Positions 17,521 through 25,960 of a stretch of DNA of 64,000 nucleotides are shown here, piece after piece; position 1 is the stretch's first letter; each line of letters opens with the position of its first letter. Below the pieces are notes generated by a model. The model was not told the DNA's origin. It did not search any database and was given only the letters and a program-made list of their open reading frames with translations. Both the position numbers and the translations under genes were made by a program. Origin of the DNA: Aureliella helgolandensis (GTDB lineage Bacteria > Planctomycetota > Planctomycetia > Pirellulales > Pirellulaceae); the NCBI RefSeq assembly GCF_007752135.1, contig NZ_CP036298.1, positions 7,680,501 through 7,744,500 of the forward strand. The letters are read 5' to 3'.

Positions 17521-18219
17521 CTACAGATCCAAGGCGTCGAAGTCATCGACCAATTGATCCAACTCCAGCCACTCATCGTCCGAATCGGAACTGTAGGCCC
17601 CGGAGCTCGGACGAGGGTTGGCAGCAGGCGGCGTGCGAGGTTCCACCGCAGGGCGAGCCGCTGCGGCTTTACTCTCTTGTTTAAATTCATGATTTCCACG
17701 AGCTGCCAGGGAGCCAGCTCCCGACGTGGGGGCGGTGGGCACGCCCAGCGGTTTGCGCGCAGAGCTCCCCCCAGGCAGACTGATTCCGACCGTTTTGACG
17801 TTTCTGTCCTGAAGTAAGTTCCGCAGCTGATCTGTGACTTCCGAAATTTTGGATTGGGACGTCAGGAGCAAGTGGTAGACGCGTTTCCCGCTTGGAGCCG
17901 CTTGAAGGGCCGCAGGCCCCAGCGAATCCCCCTCCCCCAATCGTCGAACGGAGCCCCCCAATGCCAAACGCTGAAAATGCTCTCGAACCTGCTCGGTGGG
18001 AAGCCAAGAAACGACCACCACGCTGTGGTTAAAACCACTCAAGCACAAGTGATCAGTGCTGTCGGCCTGAATGAATTCGAGCGGGCCAATCAAGGTAGCA
18101 TCCAAGCCGGCTGACATGAGAAGCTCTGCGACTAGCGATTCTTCCAAATCGGCCGTCGAACTACTGTTCACCGCGGACTGGGAAACAATAACGGTTAATC
18201 GAGCTGCCAATATTAGCAC
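17521..18219 (-). CDS. Uncharacterised protein with alpha/beta N-terminal domain and disordered acidic tail
   Basis: About 232 residues. Residues 1-145 alternate predicted strands and helices ('VLILAARLTVIVS', 'SVVVVSWLPTEQVREHFQRL', 'KRVYHLLLTSQSKISEVTDQLRNLL'), reminiscent of a receiver-like or Rossmann-like fold, but without recognisable active-site residues. The rest is a low-complexity Ala/Pro/Ser linker ending in the acidic helix 'DDEWLELDQLVDDFDALDL', which looks like a docking peptide. No ATG precedes the conserved part: I use GTG at 18219, and TTG at 18240 is the alternative. It lies upstream of the orphan histidine kinase gene on the same strand. Function unknown. Confidence 0.6.
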   Translation of the reverse strand: MLILAARLTVIVSQSAVNSSSTADLEESLVAELLMSAGLDATLIGPLEFIQADSTDHLCLSGFNHSVVVVSWLPTEQVREHFQRLALGGSVRRLGEGDSLGPAALQAAPSGKRVYHLLLTSQSKISEVTDQLRNLLQDRNVKTVGISLPGGSSARKPLGVPTAPTSGAGSLAARGNHEFKQESKAAAARPAVEPRTPPAANPRPSSGAYSSDSDDEWLELDQLVDDFDALDL

Positions 18220-18612
18220 CTTTGTATTAATGTCGAACAAACTGGCTGTGCAGAAGCAGTCCTACGCTCCTCTTCCGCTGGTGCAAGTGTAGCTATCATT
18301 GCGGCGTGGGCCAGCTGGTATGCATCAGGAGCGTAGCTGGCGGCCCCATCACCGCCCGACTGCTGTTTTCCACTGTGCATGCTTCCATCCAGTTTGGCAA
18401 GCGGCCCGATTTTCACACGTCCCCCATTTCAAAGGGATTATTCAGGCTCATCAAGTTTACTCGGGACTTATCGACCTGCTGGCTGAACGACCTGCGGCTT
18501 AGCGTTTTAAGAGCGTTTTCAGTCTTACAGCGAAGGTAGCAGCGTCAAAACTCCCTGCAACGACGACCACACAGCCTTGCTCACACACTGGCTTGCAATT
18601 TCCGACAAGCCG
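18220..18612. other. Gap with no gene seen
   Basis: Only short overlapping frames of low quality. The 3' end of the P-loop ATPase gene and the promoter of the next leftward gene should be here; no clear terminator hairpin was found. Confidence 0.4.
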
Positions 18613-19326
18613 CTATGCAGGTGGAGGAATGGCCCAGCCAGGCCCCTTTGCGACGGATCGACTCGCCTGCGGCGTCGTTTGCTGCTCATGCCAGTCGTAC
18701 AACCGCATAAAGACTTCGCGCGCGTTTCCCTGCTCTTCCAGCAACAAGCGGCCCAAAAAGGCATCGTCAAGCAACTCGGCTCGCTGGGCCGCAGAATACC
18801 CCGACGAATTGCCGTTGATCCGCTGGCTCACTAACCGACGAAGTCTCGGAAGCGTCATCGACGTGTCGATGAGGGTCGGTAGATAGCTCAGTTGCCGGTG
18901 ACTCGTCACGAGCAGGCCCATTCCGCAACGCCTGACCCGATACGCAGTAACCCAACGGGTTAAGGGGCTCAATTGCTCAAAACCATCGACAATCAACCAG
19001 TTCCCAGAATTCCAGCGAACTTGCTTCAGATCGGTTGGCCAGCTGCGAAGCGGCCGACGTATCGCTAGCCAAACGACGGTGCCCGGGGAGGGGGCTTGCA
19101 AGATCTGCCCGGCGGAATCGCGACGGAAAGCGAGCTGTCCCAGCTGCGGAACCAAGTTGGCGAGACAAGTCGATTTGCCGGATCCATGTGGCCCGGTGAT
19201 TGCAGCCCGGCTGTAGTGTTGCTCGCACAGCCGAGTCTTGAGGGTATCAATCGTGCTGGTCCCCTGCGGATCCCAATCCATCGCCCCAGGCGTTAAGAAA
19301 CGGGTTGCAAACGGGTTAGACTTCAA
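18613..19326 (-). CDS. P-loop ATPase of a planctomycete-type uncharacterised operon
   Basis: 237 residues. Walker A 'GPHGSGKST' is at 45-53 and a Walker B-like strand 'NWLIVDGFEQL' (Asp114) follows, then 'GMGLLVTSHRQ' in the sensor position and a helical C-terminus. The organisation is that of a small AAA-like or STAND-like P-loop protein acting as a switch or motor. I keep the TTG start at 19326 because the N-terminal 'NPFATRFLTPGAMDW' looks like part of the conserved fold; ATG at 19281 is an alternative. It overlaps the preceding gene by 11 bases, so translation is probably coupled. Confidence 0.7.
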   Translation of the reverse strand: MKSNPFATRFLTPGAMDWDPQGTSTIDTLKTRLCEQHYSRAAITGPHGSGKSTCLANLVPQLGQLAFRRDSAGQILQAPSPGTVVWLAIRRPLRSWPTDLKQVRWNSGNWLIVDGFEQLSPLTRWVTAYRVRRCGMGLLVTSHRQLSYLPTLIDTSMTLPRLRRLVSQRINGNSSGYSAAQRAELLDDAFLGRLLLEEQGNAREVFMRLYDWHEQQTTPQASRSVAKGPGWAIPPPA

Positions 19327-19768
19327 CCGTCAGGTGACCAAGATAGAAGGGTTGTTTGGCGGAGATTTCACGCCCATCGGTTAGATAGAGTCGCAAGCGA
19401 ACACACCAACGAATCTTTAACAAGCGGCCTTCGTAGCTCAGCGGGCTGCAGGGCAAGGTGGTGCGCACGTGCCGCGGTTCTTCCAGGGCGCCACGGCTCA
19501 ATTGCTCGCGACTAACACTTTCAAACCGATGGACGCCAATATCTTCGGAGCCCTTGCCTTCGGTATACCAGAGGACGGACAGCTCCAAGCGGTCAATTAG
19601 ATGCACCGAAACACGCTGGATGCGGTATTCCAACTCGAGAACTTCGCCCGGTTCTAAGACATGCTGCAGCGAGGTAAAACGCAAGCCGATCGCAGGCTCA
19701 GTACGAGCGGTTACCCCACGCCTCGCGGGTACACGACGACTGGAAAACTTCGGCAAAACGATGGCCAC
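19316..19768 (-). CDS. Beta-sandwich (arrestin-like) protein of unknown function
   Basis: 150 residues, GTG start after AGAAGGA. The sequence is strand-rich: 'LEPGEVLELEYRIQRVSVHLIDRLELSVLWYTEG' and 'LPCSPLSYEGRLLKIRWCVRLRLYLTDGREI' follow the alternating pattern of arrestin-like sandwiches, in which 'SPLSYEG..KIRW' is a typical edge. No enzyme motif or membrane segment is seen. It overlaps the upstream membrane-protein gene by 58 bases and the downstream P-loop gene by 11, implying a joint product. The fold assignment is by pattern only. Confidence 0.6.
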   Translation of the reverse strand: MAIVLPKFSSRRVPARRGVTARTEPAIGLRFTSLQHVLEPGEVLELEYRIQRVSVHLIDRLELSVLWYTEGKGSEDIGVHRFESVSREQLSRGALEEPRHVRTTLPCSPLSYEGRLLKIRWCVRLRLYLTDGREISAKQPFYLGHLTVEV

Positions 19769-20826
19769 TTTATAGCGTTTCCTTCTACAACAATTTTCCA
19801 GGTAACGGCGTTATGCTGCCCTTGGAACGAGTGCATGATATCACGTGGCAAGCGAATATGGCAGGCCATTTCCAGCGGCTTTTCTGGTTCCGCCCCGTAG
19901 GGTGGTTCCCCGGAAAAGCTATCAATGGTAGCGGCTATTCGGTTTATTTCGACGCGTTCGGTCCGAACGTCGGTGCCCTGCTGGTAGGTCGTCTCCTCAA
20001 ACGCGACGAGCGACAGTCGCAACTCATTAAACGTACAGCGTCCGTACTGGCAAAGATAGACCTGGTACGCCTCGCCAGGCAAGAGTGGTAAGTCGCTGAT
20101 TTCCACGGCAGTAGGGCCAATTCCGCTCTGCCGGCGAAACAATTTGAAGAACCATCGAATACTGTAGAAACTTACTGCGCCAAAGGGCAGGAGCAAGACA
20201 GTCAGGAACCAATCGGGGCGACTGCTGAGGTGATGTTGAATGGAAAGGACGGTTAAAACCGCCAACATTGCGTTCCAAGCAGTCGCAAATAGGGCGCTGA
20301 GGATCAGTGGGGTCGTCTCCCCCCTCTGAATAGCCAATCGATAAGCCAGCCGGACTCCAGGACTGTCGGTCAAATTGGCCAGGCAGGGTAAATTGGCCAA
20401 ATCGACATCATCGACCAGCCCCTCCGCACGCCGCTTATGATCCCGCTTCGCCCTGTCGACCAATGCGGACCGCATTTCCGGGGAAGCCAGCGTTTGAGAG
20501 ATTTGCAAGATGAAAGCGGTGAGTCCAATCACGATAAACGAGCTGGACGCAATAACCATCAACCAAAAACCGAATCCAATCGGCAAAATCGTAGAATCGG
20601 GCCAGAAGACTTGCCAGGTCACCACGATGGTCAGTGTTACAATTCCGAGGAGGAACAGTGCGCCGAAAAAGGCGGCTTCGCTCACGCTGCCCACGACCCA
20701 CCAGCCGCTCATGCGCGTTCCCCGTTTTTTTCCCCACAACCGTACCCACTTCGCCAACGGAGTTTCCTCGTCAATGATGATGTTCAAGCAGCCTTCATGG
20801 AGTCTATCATTCACCGACTTGGGCAT
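19711..20826 (-). CDS. Membrane protein with C-terminal beta-sandwich domain, unknown function
   Basis: About 372 residues. Two hydrophobic hairpins lie around residues 50-110 ('FFGALFLLGIVTLTIVVTW', 'FWLMVIASSSFIVIGLTAFIL') and two further helices at about 175-230, separated by a charged cytosolic loop. The last 130 residues form a strand-rich domain with 'MHSFQGQHNAVTWKIVVEG' and 'SFPVVVYP', an arrestin-like ending similar to the neighbouring gene product. It starts the three-gene overlapping unit. The ATG at 20826 overlaps the divergent PQQ-propeller gene; a TTG at 20787 would avoid this and still keep all membrane segments. Confidence 0.65.
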   Translation of the reverse strand: MPKSVNDRLHEGCLNIIIDEETPLAKWVRLWGKKRGTRMSGWWVVGSVSEAAFFGALFLLGIVTLTIVVTWQVFWPDSTILPIGFGFWLMVIASSSFIVIGLTAFILQISQTLASPEMRSALVDRAKRDHKRRAEGLVDDVDLANLPCLANLTDSPGVRLAYRLAIQRGETTPLILSALFATAWNAMLAVLTVLSIQHHLSSRPDWFLTVLLLPFGAVSFYSIRWFFKLFRRQSGIGPTAVEISDLPLLPGEAYQVYLCQYGRCTFNELRLSLVAFEETTYQQGTDVRTERVEINRIAATIDSFSGEPPYGAEPEKPLEMACHIRLPRDIMHSFQGQHNAVTWKIVVEGNAIKWPSFCRSFPVVVYPRGVG

Positions 20827-22078
20827 CCGTACTAGGGGGCAGATTATTGCGGTTGCCTGCCCCTTGTTTCTGATCCTGGCCATCAACTCCCGCACCTCGG
20901 CTCAGGACTGGCCGCAAATCCTGGGTCCCCATCGCGATGGGACGGCCCCCAGCACGAGCGTATTGAAGGGCCCCTGGCCGGCGAAAATAGCCCCCACCTG
21001 GACGGCCGCCCTCGGAACGGGATTGGGAGGACCGGCCGTGGCAGGGGACAGCGTCCTTATTCTCCACCGCTTGGAGAACGAGGAATTCCTTCAGTCCTTT
21101 GATCTCAACACGGGTGCGGCACGCTGGAAAACGGGTTGGCCCGCTTCCTACCGAGCTTCCATCAATCCGGACAATGGCCCTCGTTGTGTACCGACCATCG
21201 CGGGGGACCGCGTGATTTGCTACGGTGCCGCTGGCGATCTAGCCTGCGTGGGGCTCGTCGATGGGAAGCTGCACTGGCGTCGCTCGCTGCGGCAGGAGTA
21301 TGACGCCGAAGACGGCTACTTTGGCGCCGGAGTCTCGCCGCTGGTCATGGGCTCCCTGGTGATTGCCTGCCCAGGAGGCGACCGAGCGGGGATCGTCGGA
21401 ATCGATCTACAAACGGGCAAAACACGCTGGACAGCGACGGAATACGAAGCCAGCTATGCAGCTCCCATCGCTGTCCCCCACGCTTCACGGCAACTCGCTC
21501 TCGTCATCACGCGCCTCAACACGGTCCTCCTCGACGCGCAGTCGGGAGAGGTCCTTTCCGATGTCCGTTTCGGCAGCCGGGGCCCCACGGTTAACGCGGC
21601 TACCCCAAGCCCCATCGGCGATGACCAGTTCTTCTTAACGGCCAGCTACGGAGTTGGGGCCATGCTGCTGCAAGTGCGAGATGAACAACTCGTCGAGATC
21701 TACCGGGATAAATTCCTGCTAAGTAGCCAGTACAATACGCCGGTCCACATCGGATCGAGGATGATTGGGATTGATGGGCGAGAAGACGCCGGCATTGCCA
21801 ACCTGCGTGCGTTCGACCCGCAATCTCAAGAAATATTCTGGCGGCAAGACGACTTCGGCACCGCCCACTTAATTGCCTGTGGAAGCGAGGCACTGGCCCT
21901 CGGCTTATCGGGCAGACTAACACGCATCGACGGCCAATCCGATGCGTTCCATCCACTCAGCGAATCGCAGCTCCCCACCGCAGAATATCGAGCTTTACCT
22001 GCCCTGTCGGGAAACAAACTGCTCATTCGCGGGAGTCTCGGCAATGCGACCCAATTGCATTGCATAGAATTGCCGTAG
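20780..22078 (+). CDS. Secreted PQQ-like beta-propeller protein
   Basis: About 433 residues. A signal peptide is visible ('TRGQIIAVACPLFLILAINSRTSA' before 'QDWPQILGPHRDG'). The mature part is a series of propeller blades with the PQQ/BamB signature of Trp-containing strand ends: 'AARWKTGW', 'GKLHWRRSL', 'GKTRWTATEYE', 'EIFWRQDDFG'. The 'WPQILGPHRDGTA' start is typical of the many planctomycete exported propellers, whose role is unknown; no residues for PQQ-dependent catalysis could be identified. The ATG at 20780 leaves a long n-region; TTG at 20819, right before the signal peptide core, is equally plausible. Confidence 0.8.
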   Translation: MFKQPSWSLSFTDLGIRTRGQIIAVACPLFLILAINSRTSAQDWPQILGPHRDGTAPSTSVLKGPWPAKIAPTWTAALGTGLGGPAVAGDSVLILHRLENEEFLQSFDLNTGAARWKTGWPASYRASINPDNGPRCVPTIAGDRVICYGAAGDLACVGLVDGKLHWRRSLRQEYDAEDGYFGAGVSPLVMGSLVIACPGGDRAGIVGIDLQTGKTRWTATEYEASYAAPIAVPHASRQLALVITRLNTVLLDAQSGEVLSDVRFGSRGPTVNAATPSPIGDDQFFLTASYGVGAMLLQVRDEQLVEIYRDKFLLSSQYNTPVHIGSRMIGIDGREDAGIANLRAFDPQSQEIFWRQDDFGTAHLIACGSEALALGLSGRLTRIDGQSDAFHPLSESQLPTAEYRALPALSGNKLLIRGSLGNATQLHCIELP

Positions 22079-22086
22079 CTGGCGAC

Positions 22087-23013
22087 TCAGCCGCGGTTCC
22101 GGCGGCGAACAAACACGGACAACCCCAGCATTAAGAGAGCGGTACCACTCGACGGTTCAGGCACGGCACTGACCGAGATGAACTGCCGAATGGCAGCTGC
22201 CTGATTGCCGGTATAGGCGATACCGCTGCCGATGGTATCCCCGAGCTGGGGGACATCCGGAAAGACAAAATGATTTGTTCCGACCAGTACCAAACGCCCA
22301 TCAATCTCCACGAACATTGGGGCACCGGAATCGAAGGTTGCAAGCTGCGCTTCAAACGGAACGAAATCCGCAGCCGCCTCCAGGTCCTTAATCAGCAGCA
22401 GCGCGCCGGCGTTCGTAAGACTTCCCAAACTCGCAGCATACCGATCAATGATATTCCGACCAACGGCCTGATCATTGTAGGCAAACCGATCATCCGTCGA
22501 ACTGGCCGCTTCATTGAAGGGCGAGCGTCCAACCACAAACGCATTCTTCCCAATAATTGAGCTGCTCGAAGATGTCGAACCCTCGGTGAGGAGTTCCTCA
22601 GCAAAATCGTAGAAGGCAATTGAACTAGGTAGGTTTGCATTGAGGACCGACAAATACAGGTCATTGGAACCAATCTTTACCCCAGAGACGATCGTACGTG
22701 TAATGGGCGTCGAACTGGGGTCGTTGTTGGCATAGAACACAACGCTTGAACCGTTGGGAGCATGAAAGTGATTGGCGGTGATCACCACATTAGGGCTGAT
22801 CGCGGTAGCCCAATACGATCGGGTGTCGGTCGCCGTGGGCATGGACATTCCCACACCACTAAAATCTAGACTTTCCCCGATAAAGGAGTCCGAATTCGTA
22901 AATCGATCGTTCGTTGCATCGGTGTATCCAGCGATGGTAATCGCCGCTCTGGTGTCAGAGGGTACCGCTAGGGCAAGCAAACCGAAGACTGTGATGGCAA
23001 AAGCTCTCAGCAT
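22087..23013 (-). CDS. Trypsin-like serine protease candidate with PEP-CTERM anchor
   Basis: 308 residues: signal peptide (1-23), a strand-rich domain and a C-terminal PEP-CTERM sorting tail ('VPEPSSGTALLMLGLSVFVRRRNRG'). The core carries a chymotrypsin-fold triad in the right order and spacing: His82 in 'VVITANHFH' (compare LTAAH), Asp118 in 'SNDLYLSVL' (compare DIALL) and Ser229 in 'TFDSGAPMF' (compare GDSGGP). The PEP tail should be recognised by an exosortase, which would sort the protein to the surface. The motifs are degenerate, so activity is inferred only. It is separated from glnS by 163 bases. Confidence 0.75.
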   Translation of the reverse strand: MLRAFAITVFGLLALAVPSDTRAAITIAGYTDATNDRFTNSDSFIGESLDFSGVGMSMPTATDTRSYWATAISPNVVITANHFHAPNGSSVVFYANNDPSSTPITRTIVSGVKIGSNDLYLSVLNANLPSSIAFYDFAEELLTEGSTSSSSSIIGKNAFVVGRSPFNEAASSTDDRFAYNDQAVGRNIIDRYAASLGSLTNAGALLLIKDLEAAADFVPFEAQLATFDSGAPMFVEIDGRLVLVGTNHFVFPDVPQLGDTIGSGIAYTGNQAAAIRQFISVSAVPEPSSGTALLMLGLSVFVRRRNRG

Positions 23014-23083
23014 CCGTACTTCCTTTTAACTAACCAATGATGGCTTTGTGCCTTGAGCGGTCAGGCAACTGCCCGTTCAAGGC

Positions 23084-23110
23084 TCCGGGGGACGACGTTC
23101 CGGGGGACGA
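23084..23110. repeat. Two direct copies of TCCGGGGGACGA
   Basis: Copies at 23084-23095 and 23099-23110, 15 bases apart, flanked by GGCTCC on both sides (23081-23086 and 23111-23116). The core CCGGGGGAC is shared with the hairpin repeats at 14631-14650, so both may belong to one dispersed repeat family. Confidence 0.6.
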
Positions 23111-23176
23111 GGCTCCTATTGTATTTAAGAAAGTCGGCACAAGCTATTTTATTGGCAAAATTACACCGCTCTCCTC

Positions 23177-24901
23177 TCAACCTTGCGCCTTCATTTTGGC
23201 CCAGGAGTCGCGGAGTGGGACGATGCGATTAAAAACCAACCCATCTGGCTGAGAATCCTTGCTGTCCACGCAAAAATAGCCGGTGCGTTCAAACTGAACT
23301 CGCTCCCCCGGCTGGGCACTGGCTAGCCAGGGCTCCACAAAGCCTCGGACTACCTGCAGACTATCGGTATTCAAGTTGTCCAGGAACGATTTCCCTTCCG
23401 GGGCATCCTCTGGATTTTCGGCTAAGAACAAGCGATCGTAGAGCCGAACTTCGGCTTGCAAGGCATGGGGCGCACTGACCCAGTGAATTGTGCCTTTCAC
23501 CTTGCGTTGCGTAGCTGTCGCACTGCCGCTCCGCGTTTCGGGATCGTAGCTGCAATGCAATTCGGTCACTTCGCCGGTTGCCGGATCCTTGATCACCTCA
23601 TCGCACTTGATAATGTACCCGTACCGCAATCGGACTTCCCCCCCCGGTTTAAGGCGAAAGAACTTGCGTGGCGCATCTTCCATAAAGTCATCGCGTTCAA
23701 TGTACAATTCGCGCGAAAAGGGCACCTCTCGCGTCCCCGCAGACGCGTCCTCGGGATTGTTCACCGCTTCCAGTTGCTCGACCTGGTCGGCAGGATAGTT
23801 GGTCAACACGACCTTGATGGGATCCAAGACCGCCATGACTCGATTCGCGGTGGTATTGAGGTGATCCCGCACCGCGTTTTCCAGGACGCCCACATCAATC
23901 GTACTGAAGAATTTCGCAACACCAATGCGCTCGCAGAAATTCCTCAAACTCTCCGCAGTATAGCCGCGGCGCCTCAACCCACTGATCGTAGGCATGCGTG
24001 GGTCATCCCAGCCGAGCACGTGTTTTTCCTTGACCAATTGCAGCAATTTTCGCTTGCTCATCACTGTAAAGGAAAGGTTTAAACGCGCAAATTCAATCTG
24101 TCGCGGATGGTAGATCTCTAAGTTTTCGCAGAACCAATCGTACAAGGGACGATGGTCAGTGAACTCCAGGGTGCAGATTGAGTGGGTGATCCCTTCCAGG
24201 GAATCGCTTTGCCCATGCGCCCAGTCATACATCGGATAGATACACCATTTGTCGCCTGTCCGATGGTGATGTGCGCGCAGCACGCGGTACATGACCGGAT
24301 CTCGGAGATTGATATTCGGTGCAGACATATCGATTTTTGCTCGTAGCGTCCGAGCCCCATCGGCGACCTCTCCGCTCTTCATCCCTTCAAACAGCTCAAG
24401 ATTTTCCTCTACCGAGCGATCGCGATAGGGACTTGGCTTTCCGGGGCTGGTGAGAGTTCCACGATACTCGCGCACCTGCTCGCCGGTGAGATCGCAAACG
24501 AAAGCCTTGCCCGACTTGATCAACTGCACCGCCCAGGCGTACAGTTGGTCGAAGTAGTCGGACGCGTAGTGCAGCTCATCCCACTCGTACCCTAGCCAAC
24601 GGACATCCTCCTGGATCGAATCGACATACTCCTGCTCCTCCTTGCTTGGATTCGTGTCGTCAAATCGCAAGTTGCAACGACCACCGTATTTTTTGGCCAA
24701 CCCAAAATTCAGACAAATGCTCTTAGCATGTCCAATATGCAAATAGCCATTGGGCTCGGGAGGAAAGCGGGTGGTTAAGCATCGGCCAGCCAGTTTGGGG
24801 AGTTGCAAATCCTTTTGCGCCTCCTGCTCGATAAAGTTGAGTCGCTCACGCTTAATTTCCGGTGCGTCGCTGTTTTCGGGGGAGTTGCCGGGATGACTCA
24901 T
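23177..24901 (-). CDS. glnS: Glutaminyl-tRNA synthetase
   Basis: 574 residues, full length. It charges tRNA-Gln with glutamine directly. Class I signatures are '[16 protein letters not shown]' (HIGH) and '[11 protein letters not shown]' (KMSKS-like). '[31 protein letters not shown]' and '[19 protein letters not shown]' are characteristic of GlnRS rather than GluRS. The C-terminal half is the two-part beta-barrel anticodon-binding domain. I start at '[10 protein letters not shown]' (24901) instead of the longer frame. The presence of this enzyme suggests that glutamine tRNA need not be made by transamidation here. Confidence 0.96.
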   Translation of the reverse strand: MSHPGNSPENSDAPEIKRERLNFIEQEAQKDLQLPKLAGRCLTTRFPPEPNGYLHIGHAKSICLNFGLAKKYGGRCNLRFDDTNPSKEEQEYVDSIQEDVRWLGYEWDELHYASDYFDQLYAWAVQLIKSGKAFVCDLTGEQVREYRGTLTSPGKPSPYRDRSVEENLELFEGMKSGEVADGARTLRAKIDMSAPNINLRDPVMYRVLRAHHHRTGDKWCIYPMYDWAHGQSDSLEGITHSICTLEFTDHRPLYDWFCENLEIYHPRQIEFARLNLSFTVMSKRKLLQLVKEKHVLGWDDPRMPTISGLRRRGYTAESLRNFCERIGVAKFFSTIDVGVLENAVRDHLNTTANRVMAVLDPIKVVLTNYPADQVEQLEAVNNPEDASAGTREVPFSRELYIERDDFMEDAPRKFFRLKPGGEVRLRYGYIIKCDEVIKDPATGEVTELHCSYDPETRSGSATATQRKVKGTIHWVSAPHALQAEVRLYDRLFLAENPEDAPEGKSFLDNLNTDSLQVVRGFVEPWLASAQPGERVQFERTGYFCVDSKDSQPDGLVFNRIVPLRDSWAKMKAQG

Positions 24902-25173
24902 GATCGTTCCACGTCCTAGGGAAAAGTTGCACAACCGCCATAGTAGCTTCTACTTCGTTATAGATTATCGAGGTTTATCGGATCTGTGCTAGCGGCTTGG
25001 TTATTTAGTCCCTCGACGCGCGGCGGTCGGTGGTTTTCATCCGAATCCGCATGCCAGCGTTCGCCTAGGAGGAGAATCGAGGCGGTTAACCGCTGACCAC
25101 CGCTCAGAGGCCGAGCCCCTTCCGCCCCAACTCCCAAAGTGCTCTATCCTGGTTTAAAGGGCCCCTGCCTCCG

Positions 25174-25908
25174 CTAGATCCTCAAGAAGTGTTCCCAGCA
25201 GAATTCGCCAGGTAGTTGCTCGCGGGAGCACAGTTCGAGATGGATAATCCGCCGTCGCATTGAAGTACCTGCCTGAGAGACGAGGCTGCTATGCGCCAAC
25301 AAGGGGCGCATCATGAACACGTCCCCCGCATCGCAGAAGACCGTTTGCATGAGCGTGGTATTGGGAGCGTCCAAATCTCCATCACCGGCCGAGTCGGTCT
25401 GATGAGAGCCCGGCATTACGACCAATGGACCATTTTCTGCGGTCATAGGGTCAATGGAAAATCGCAAAGTCAGCATCTCCCCTAAGAGCCAATTCGGTGC
25501 CAGGATGTGAGCCGTCCCTGCTTTGTGGGTGGGATGCGCAAAATCGAGAAGATCCTCCGGCACGCGCTCGATGGCCAAGGTTCGATCACGATGCCACGGC
25601 AGGGTCCAAGATCGCTCTGGCGGTTTGTCAAATACCAATCCTCGCACCACCCCGCCCCGCTCTCCCAAGATCGACTGCACCTGTTCGCGCACCGCAGGCA
25701 AGCGGACTAAGTCAACCACTTCGGGCCAAAGTCGCAGTAGATTGCGAACCCCGTAGGCAGTTCCTCGGCTGCGTAAGACTCCTTCATCTTCAGAGACCAA
25801 GAGGCGTTCCAGAGTGGCACTCACCTCCGCCAGCTGGTGAGCCTCGAGAACCTGGGGTAGAAACTGACAACCATCGCGGCAAAGCTGCGGATTCCAGGTA
25901 GAATTCAT
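25174..25908 (-). CDS. Phytanoyl-CoA dioxygenase (PhyH) family protein
   Basis: 244 residues of the double-stranded beta-helix fold of Fe(II)/2-oxoglutarate dioxygenases. The iron ligands are visible: His106 and Asp108 in 'LPWHRDRT' and a distal His206 in 'MMRPLLAHSS'. 'GPLVVMPGSHQ' is the family's common strand, and an Arg after the distal His ('MRRRIIHLE') can bind 2-oxoglutarate. It would hydroxylate a small molecule or lipid-like substrate not deducible here. The ATG at 25908 follows GAGGA. The gene is divergent from the glycosylasparaginase gene, with 52 bases between the starts. Confidence 0.85.
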   Translation of the reverse strand: MNSTWNPQLCRDGCQFLPQVLEAHQLAEVSATLERLLVSEDEGVLRSRGTAYGVRNLLRLWPEVVDLVRLPAVREQVQSILGERGGVVRGLVFDKPPERSWTLPWHRDRTLAIERVPEDLLDFAHPTHKAGTAHILAPNWLLGEMLTLRFSIDPMTAENGPLVVMPGSHQTDSAGDGDLDAPNTTLMQTVFCDAGDVFMMRPLLAHSSLVSQAGTSMRRRIIHLELCSREQLPGEFCWEHFLRI

Positions 25909-25960
25909 CGATTCCTCATCTTGCTGTATTTCGGATTGCTGTATTTGGGAAGTTTCTACG

